A stretch of DNA of 64,000 nt from Lathyrus oleraceus. Lineage: Eukaryota > Streptophyta > Magnoliopsida > Fabales > Fabaceae. Location: NCBI RefSeq assembly GCF_024323335.1, contig NC_066582.1:90206944-90270943 (forward strand), given 5' to 3'. Below the pieces are notes generated by a model that did not search any database, was not told the origin of the DNA, and was given only the letters and a program-made list of their open reading frames with translations. Shown here piece after piece: positions 58,275-64,000 of this stretch (its first letter is position 1; each line of letters starts with the position of its first letter). The position numbers and the translations under genes are program-made.

Positions 58275-59355
58275 TGTAAGAACAAAAAGTGTTCTACAAT
58301 AGATTCCATGATTTTGATGATAACAAAGGATGAAACCAAAAATGGCACCCTAACGAAAAGTTTCTAAGTGTGCAGGGTTCTAAAGAAAGAAGAAATAAAT
58401 CTGATGATGTCATCAGATGCACAACAAGATCAGATACAAATTATCAAGTATCAGAAGTATCTAAAGTGGAATCTCGTTTCAAGATGCTCTGACTCTGGAC
58501 AAAACTGCAAAGTATCAGAAGCATCTGAACATGAAGTAAAGTCTAGAAGCTCTGACTCTGAACAAATGCCTTCTGTAAATTCTGAAGTTATCAGCGCCAT
58601 CTGAACTTTCAAGAGATAACATCAGAAGCCAGTTTCTCCAGATACACAAAGACTCTAATCAGAATTGTTAATCATGATGAAGTAACGTTTAAGCCAAGTT
58701 AAAGTTCTGCAAATGGATTTCCTCAATTAGAAAGAGACGTTAATCTCCACTTCCAAGAGAGAAGATACTAATTGTGGTAAGTAGTCACTTCTAAGAGAAA
58801 AAGTCTACTGCAGAAGCTATTAATGGAATGGCGTAACTACATCTCAATATCCAACAGATTCAACGCTACTTCAACTCTACTTCAACTCCTATAAATAGAG
58901 AAGAAATCAACATTCAGTAACAAGAAAATCACTAGCCAAAACTATACTGAAATTATATCTCGCTCAAGAAAAACATCTTTGTTCTTCAAAGAATTTCACT
59001 AAGCTTTTGCTTATCAAGTGAAAAATTGTTCTTAAGTTTGTAATATTTGCTTTCTTAGAAGCACTCTAGATTACACATCTTGTATCTTATTTTTATTTGA
59101 TTTCCTCAAGTGACTCTTTGTAGTCTGTAGACTTGAGAGGACTAAGAGATTTTCTTCTCTCTTAGGGGTTGTTTGTAATCTTTCAAGATTAGTGGATTAA
59201 GTCCTTGTTGAAGGCGAAATCACCTTGGCCGGGTGGACTGGAGTAGCTTTGTGTTATAAGCGAACCAGTATAAAATCATTGTGTGTTTTCATTTTGCAAA
59301 AGCGCTTATTTTTCAAACAATTCAAACCCCCCCTTTCTTGTTTTTCTCACCTTCA
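58275..59355 (+). repeat. 3' LTR of the SIRE-type element
   Basis: 1,081 bp, identical to 48875-49955 except for T at 58458. The TATA box copy is at 58890-58897. It is followed by the target copy CGACC. Confidence 0.93.
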
Positions 59356-59360
59356 CGACC
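59356..59360. repeat. Target site duplication of the SIRE-type element, right copy (CGACC)
   Basis: It matches 48870-48874 exactly; the protease of element C continues to the right on the minus strand. Confidence 0.92.
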
Positions 59361-60245
59361 CAGCAAGCAACTATACGAAGGACTGATATCCATCACATAG
59401 AAGACAGTGTTGAAGGTTTGTGATCCAATCTGAATTGGCAATTCTACCTCTCTGAATTTCGACCTCTTAGAACCATCGAAGGCTTTCATAACAAGATCGG
59501 AAGGCTTCAAGATCAAACCTTCTACATCTAACTTTGACAGGGCTCTCTTGGGCAGCATATTGAGAGAAGAACCTGTATCCACCAGAACATGGGATAGCAC
59601 AGTGCCTTTGCACTCCATCGAAATGTGCAAAGCCTTGTTATGATTACGTCCGGCTGGCGTCAAGTCAAAATCAGTAAAACCCAACCCGTTGCTTGCATGA
59701 ACATTTGCCACGATCCCTTCTAGTTGGTTAATCGAGATCTCCTGAGGCACATATGTAGCATTAAGGACCTTCAGAAGTGCCTCCTTGTGTTCCTCCGAAC
59801 ACAGCAGGAGTGAGAGAATAGATATCTTGGACGGCGTCTGAATCAACTGATCGACTACCTTGTAATCACTTTTCTTTATGATTCTCAAAAGCTCGTCCAC
59901 ATCTTTCGCGGAAGCAGGCTTAAAGCCAGCCTGTGGTGTAGAGGTACCCTCATTTACAACTTGCTTGCCTTTGGCCTTCGTCGCGACGTCAGCACTATCA
60001 GATTGGGTAACTGATGGTGAGAACAGTCTACCACTTCTAGTGAATCGCCCGATTCCACCAACATTGTCCACTGCGGGATCTTTTATTTCGATTCCAGGTT
60101 CAGACTTCTGATCTTGCACCTCTTCTATTTTCAGTGGGTGCTCCACTCTATGGTCATGTGTGTACACACTCCCCCTGTAATGCCAAGGAATGACCCTTTC
60201 GCTGGTGAAAGGTAAAGGACCAGGGGTCATGACGGTCGTAGTGGA
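59356..60245 (-). pseudogene. pro: Element C protease, 5' part
   Basis: Aspartic protease of the Ogre type. The ORF from 60230 starts with a linker (PLPFTSERVIPWHY, FTRSGRLFSP), then a helical region (LLRIIKKSDYKVVDQLIQTPSKISILSLL) conserved with A. The active site is VDTGSSLNMLPK, with Asp at about residue 218. It breaks at SCLLGR, where the SIRE element entered. The extra residues after it in the raw ORF are SIRE LTR sequence. The other half is at 48315-48874. Confidence 0.88.
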
Positions 60246-62271
60246 TTAATGCGGTCGCACTGGTGGCACCGGTTGCGCTACTGGCACACTGATATGAGCG
60301 GTCGGGTAGAAAATTGTGATAGTGGCAACGTCACAGTCATACTCAAAAATCTTATTTATTGAAGTACAAACATTCGAAACATCAGAATTAAGTTCAACAA
60401 GTACATCAGAATCAAACATAATGTTTGATATCAGCAACAGCATCAGAAAAATTAATTACATCATTAAGAATTATACAATCAACAGGAACATCATTTGCAA
60501 ATTCTTCAACATCCACAGCATCTTCAGGAAAGAGAGGATCAACATCTGCATTCTCAACAACCTCTTCAACGACCCCTTCAATAGACTTTTGGGCAGACAA
60601 GTCTTCAACTTGGAGGGTACCATCGTCAAACAAGGCCTGGATACCCTGCTGCAGCCTCACACAACCTCCGTTCTGTGCAACACAACCCAAACATCCGCTC
60701 CCGCAACCGGGGAAAACATCTGCCTTTAGCAAGTATGCTTTAATTTTCAATAGCGGAGTCTTCAGTTTCAACACATCCTTGATTGACTTGACTTCTCCTT
60801 CGACCATGTTAACATTTGCTCTATCATGCTGCATCATAGGATTGTTGACAACATTAGAAGCCGACGCAAAGTTAATGGCCTTTGAGTCAATAAGGTCCTG
60901 AACTACATGCTTAAAAGCTTTGCAGTTCTCAATAGTGTGGCCAAGTTCCCCAGAGTGGAACTTACACCTAGCATTGGCGTCATAACCTACTGGAAGCCTG
61001 CCAATAGGAGGAGCCAAAGTGCGTAAATGCACAAGTTGCAATTGTTGAAGGTTGGAAAGAAACTGAGCATACGACATCGGAAGAGTGTCGAAACGCCTCT
61101 CCATCATCCTTTGTCTCTGTTGGTAGGAAGGTCTGTTACCCTATTGTTGTTGGTACTGATTTTGTTGACGCTGGGGTTGTTGTTGTTGCACTGGTGCTGC
61201 AGTCGAAATGGTCACAGCTGCAACATAGGGTTGCTGATGGTAATTCTGAAAATTGCTCCTTCGGTTACTCCTGCTCTGATAAGAAGATACGGAATTTGCA
61301 TCCCCTTCTCTCCTCTTCTGTCCTCCCATCAACGGCTTCTTCGACCCCGAGGACGATCCAACCCCACTTTGGATCTTACCCGCCTTCAAGTAGTTCTCCA
61401 CCCTCTCACCGGTAGAGACTACATCAGCAAAATTGGAGGCGTTTAAATCCACCAGATGCTCCAAGTAAGACTCGGGTAGTGTGTTCATAAACATGTTGGC
61501 CATCTCTTTCTCCAACATTGGAGGCTGAACACGGGAAGCCATCTCTCTCCAGCGTTGAGCATACACTTTGAAGCACTCATTGCTCTTGAGAGACAAATTC
61601 TGGAGTTGAGTCCTGTCAGGTGCCATATCTGCGTTGTACTGATATTGCTTCACAAAAGCCTTAGCCAAGTCTCTCCAGCAGCGAATATGGGCTCTGTCCA
61701 GCCTCATATACCACTCCAAGGATGCCCCAGCTAGGCTGTCCTGGAAAAAGTACATGAGCAGCTTCTCATCATCGGAATACGCAATCATCTTGCGGAAGTA
61801 AGCTTGCACATGAGTCTTCGGGCAAGAGTTGCCATTGTACTTTTCAAAAACGGGAACTCCGAATTTTGGAGGAACTCTCACACTTGGGACCAGCCCCAAG
61901 TCAGCAACATCCACACCAAGAGCATTCTTCCCTTCCACAGCTTTCAACCTCTCCTCCAACCTCTGAAACATTGGGTCCACACCATGGCGTATGCCAAAGT
62001 CTTTCTGAAGCAGGGTGAACTGATCCTCCTGATCATCATGGATGGGTTGTTGATCAGGGTTGACACGTGGGATTGGGATAGGCCCCGGTCCATTAGGTCC
62101 ATTAGTCTCTCCAGCTGGAGGATCAATCACCATCTCCGGTTGAGTAGTAGGGGGATTCCTCTACATCAACAATCTAAGCTCCTGTTGTCCCTGAGCCACT
62201 CCTTGGACCACATCCATGAACTGATTCATGCGAATCCTCATCTCAGCGAGCTCTGCTTGTAAGCCTTCCAT
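60246..62271 (-). pseudogene. gag: Element C gag
   Basis: Ogre-type Gag, nearly full length. The start ATG is at 62271-62269 (LQAELAEMRIRMNQFM, aligning with the B gag start). Order: N-terminal helix, linker, capsid core (about 61400-61830: YFRKMIAYSDDEKLLMYFFQ, WRDLAKAFVKQYQYN, RWREMASRVQPP), Ser/Gln-rich linker, MSYAQFLSNLQ, zinc-knuckle-like C-X2-H-X5-H-X4-C (CKFHSGELGHTIENC), then a Cys-rich segment and an acidic tail. TAG stops are at 62161-62163 and 61141-61143, a frameshift is near 60430 and a TAA is at 60246-60248. It is continuous with the protease otherwise. Confidence 0.85.
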
Positions 62272-62668
62272 TGCTCTGCGTTGATTCCTTCGGGTACCGT
62301 ATCGGTGAATGCCTGAGTCAGTTATCCTGCTAGTAGAACACCAAACAAAATGAGAACACCGCAGCGGTACCTGTTATGCAAGACGTGCTAATGAATATGC
62401 AAATAAAATTACATGTTTATCAATTCCCAAAGGGTATTCTACCCCTTGATTCCAGTCTCACATCAGATGAACAGTGTAAGAAGATCGAGTCGTGGATAAA
62501 CTTCTGAGACCAAGATGCAATAAACAAAAACCGTCATACAAATGAGTTCAAAGAGAAGGGCTTTAGCCAACAGTACATCAAAAGAGGATCTCCACAACAA
62601 GCCTGTGGATCATCACTACAAAGCAACAAAGAAACACAACAAGTGAAAAGAGGAACAAAAATCAGGAA
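62272..62668 (-). other. Spacer between ORF1 remnant and gag of element C
   Basis: About 400 bp without an ORF, from the ORF1 stop to the gag ATG. I see no repeat or structure worth naming. Confidence 0.6.
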
Positions 62669-63508
62669 TCAACCTCCTGTATACAACCCATAAAGACTGC
62701 TCCTAACTTCAGCCAGTAGTGCCACCGTGTCAGGATGATCTGGAGATTCTGTCAAACGCCGGATAAGCAAATTCCTCTTGTGAATAATCCCAGGCAGTTC
62801 TTTGATGTGCTCTATGTAATAATTCCCATCATCCTCCCCGAATACCTCTTCAAGTCTAGATTTCTTCAAACCCGCCAGCACATTGAGTTCTTCAATCTGT
62901 TCTTGAGCCTTGTCGAGTTGATCTATGATGTAACCATTGGTTGTACAGGCACACAAGAGCTCATTGTTCTTTTCCTTCAACAGAGTCTTCAACTTCTCCA
63001 TCTGACCAGTCAATTGAGCCATCATCTCCTCTTCTTTTTCCTTATGAGAAGGTGAAAATGCATCCCATTGTTCTTGCCACACAACTAACATACCACGGGC
63101 ATCTGTCAATTGCTGCTTGACTCGCCTCAACTCAGAACTGGATGACCCCAAGGCTTTGTCTGTTTTCCTGAATAAGTTCACCTCTACAGCCAACTTCTTC
63201 TCCGCTTCCTCTTGCAATCTGACAACTTCCCTCTTCTGATATTCTGCCTCATGGTATAGATGCATAAAGTCTTGCAACTTCACACTCAACTCCGAGTTTT
63301 CAATTTGAAGTTACTCCATGGTATTCTTCATTTTTTCATACTCCTCTCGGCTCACCAAGGTTGACTACTAAGGAGTAGGTGGATACAAAGGTTCTTCAAT
63401 AGGAAACGACAGACTAAACTCTTCGACTCTTCCCCGAAGCCAATCTTCATACTTAGGATAAGTCCTACAATCCCCTTTTCCAAGCACAATCCTTCCTCTC
63501 TTGATTAC
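62669..63508 (-). pseudogene. Element C ORF1, C-terminal part
   Basis: Ogre elements carry an extra ORF of unknown function upstream of gag, and this is its C-terminal part. The open section is 63289-62669 (206 codons). It is rich in Glu, Lys, Gln and Leu, predicted coiled coil over most of its length (KREVVRLQEEAEKKLAVEV, QLTGQMEKLKTLLKEKNNE, QIEELNVLAGLKK), and ends in a mixed segment (HIKELPGIIHKRNLLIRRL). Upstream to 63508 the same protein continues with stops (YPKYEDWLRGRVEEFSL). It is cut at 63508 by a plus-strand LTR. Confidence 0.75.
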
Positions 63509-64000
63509 TGTAAGACCCTAATTTTGTCCCTAAGATCCCTCATGGCATCATAACATTGCATTTGCAAAGCCTCAAGGATCATGAGCATCTTGGTTCCCTT
63601 TGCATTTGGGTGGGACTTCTTGTGAGTGGTTTGAGATCACCAAGCATGCTTGAATTGTATATCATTGCTTTTCTGATTTTATTTACTAACCAAAAGCACA
63701 AAAATATGTCACTAACATCTTTTGTTTGTAGCTTAAGCAATCACAAGGTCAAAGCTTCTAGGAGATCATCTGTGCAATAGCAATGCCAATAGGAGATGAT
63801 AACAAGCATGGTAATGGTTCCCAAACTCTCATCCATCAAATATGCCTCCCTAGCATCTCAATTCATCATTTTGATCAAAGCAAGTCAAAGGGTTTGAGGT
63901 TTGTTCCCTAGAGAAACCCTAATTCATTTTTGTACCATAATGCCTTGCTCTTGAAGCAACCTTAGCCCTAGATCAAATAAAATCAAGGGAAGTTCTTTAA
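63509..64000 (+). repeat. Start of another Ogre-type LTR (element D), plus strand
   Basis: It begins TGTAAGACCCTAATTTTG and follows the general layout of the A LTR (GGATCAT...ATCACCAAGCA...CTAACCAAAA) with much divergence. It runs off the window. The bases before it, ATTAC (63504-63508), would be its left target copy. Confidence 0.75.

Larger units (their letters stand above)
48875..59355 (+). mobile_element. SIRE/Maximus-type Ty1/copia retrotransposon, young
   Basis: A complete element of 10,481 bp: 1,081-bp LTRs, PBS for initiator tRNA-Met, gag, pol in the order PR-INT-RT-RH (copia order), a third ORF of 831 codons, two polypurine-like tracts, and CGACC target copies. Comparing the LTRs base by base I see one difference (C at 49058, T at 58458). 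Under a substitution rate of 1.3e-8 per site per year (an assumption) that is a few tens of thousands of years. All three ORFs are open; gag and pol lie in different, overlapping frames. Confidence 0.93.
19415..63508 (-). mobile_element. Element C: Ogre-type retrotransposon split by two later insertions
   Basis: Without its insertions, C reads on the minus strand: ORF1 fragment (63508-62669), spacer, gag (62271-60246), protease (60245-59356 plus 48874-48315), intron (48314-48060), RT-RNase H, second RNase H and integrase (48059-44638), 3' UTR (44637-43676 plus 25945-24392), polypurine tract, 3' LTR (24374-19415). Element B (25951-43670) and a SIRE-type element (48875-59355) interrupt it. Its 5' LTR lies beyond 64000, and another LTR starts inside its ORF1 region at 63509. 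It is the most complete Ogre-type coding region here, but stops and one frameshift make it defective. Confidence 0.85.

Noticed and set aside
62735..63055. Plus-strand ORF of 106 codons opposite ORF1
   Set aside because: It is the antisense shadow of the coiled-coil coding sequence of element C ORF1.

Overview
This window is plant nuclear DNA made almost entirely of nested LTR retrotransposons. I see no host gene, tRNA, rRNA or CRISPR array. The organism is most likely a large-genome legume, and the tribe Fabeae (pea, vetch, faba bean, lentil, grass pea) fits best. The reasons are several Ogre/Tat-type Ty3/gypsy elements with 4-5 kb LTRs, a second (archaeal-type) RNase H, an intron between protease and reverse transcriptase and repeat-rich 3' UTRs, plus a young SIRE/Maximus-type Ty1/copia element with an extra 3' ORF. 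The tribe is inferred from element families, not from a marker gene.

Layout. (1) 1-4199: minus-strand Ogre-type LTR sequence; one LTR copy (1-3904, running off the window) sits inside a fragment of another (3905-4199). (2) 4330-19410: element A, plus strand, old and broken. It has a truncated 5' LTR, a 1.1 kb segment of 3' UTR in reverse orientation where the 5' leader and gag start should be, then gag-pro, intron, pol, 3' UTR and a 3' LTR. (3) 19415-63508 and beyond: element C, minus strand, Ogre-type. Its 3' LTR is 19415-24374, its pol ends at 44638, its gag starts at 62271 and an ORF1 fragment lies at 62669-63508. Its 5' LTR is outside the window. (4) 25951-43670: element B, minus strand, inserted into the 3' UTR of C with a CAGGG target duplication. 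Its two 4.9 kb LTRs differ by about 1%. It lacks the gag capsid region and almost all of pol, so it is non-autonomous. (5) 48875-59355: a SIRE-type element, plus strand, inserted into the protease of C with a CGACC duplication. Its two 1,081 bp LTRs differ at one base. It encodes gag, pol and an 831-residue third ORF. (6) 63509-64000: the start of another plus-strand Ogre-type LTR.

The order of events can be read from the nesting: C is oldest (stops, a frameshift), B entered C later, and the SIRE-type element is recent by LTR identity. Removing the SIRE element and one target copy restores the reading frame of the C protease exactly. In A and C the inferred intron joins gag-pro to pol in frame, and in both the gag-pro stop codon lies inside the 5' splice site.

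The most unusual signal is in the 3' UTRs of A, B and C. Each carries many short hairpins in which a six-base loop is nearly constant (A: CTAACC; B: TTACCG on the plus strand; C: CTGAAY on the plus strand). The stem arms change from copy to copy but stay complementary. Tandem repeats in Ogre 3' UTRs are known; I do not know of a description of this constant-loop, covarying-stem design.
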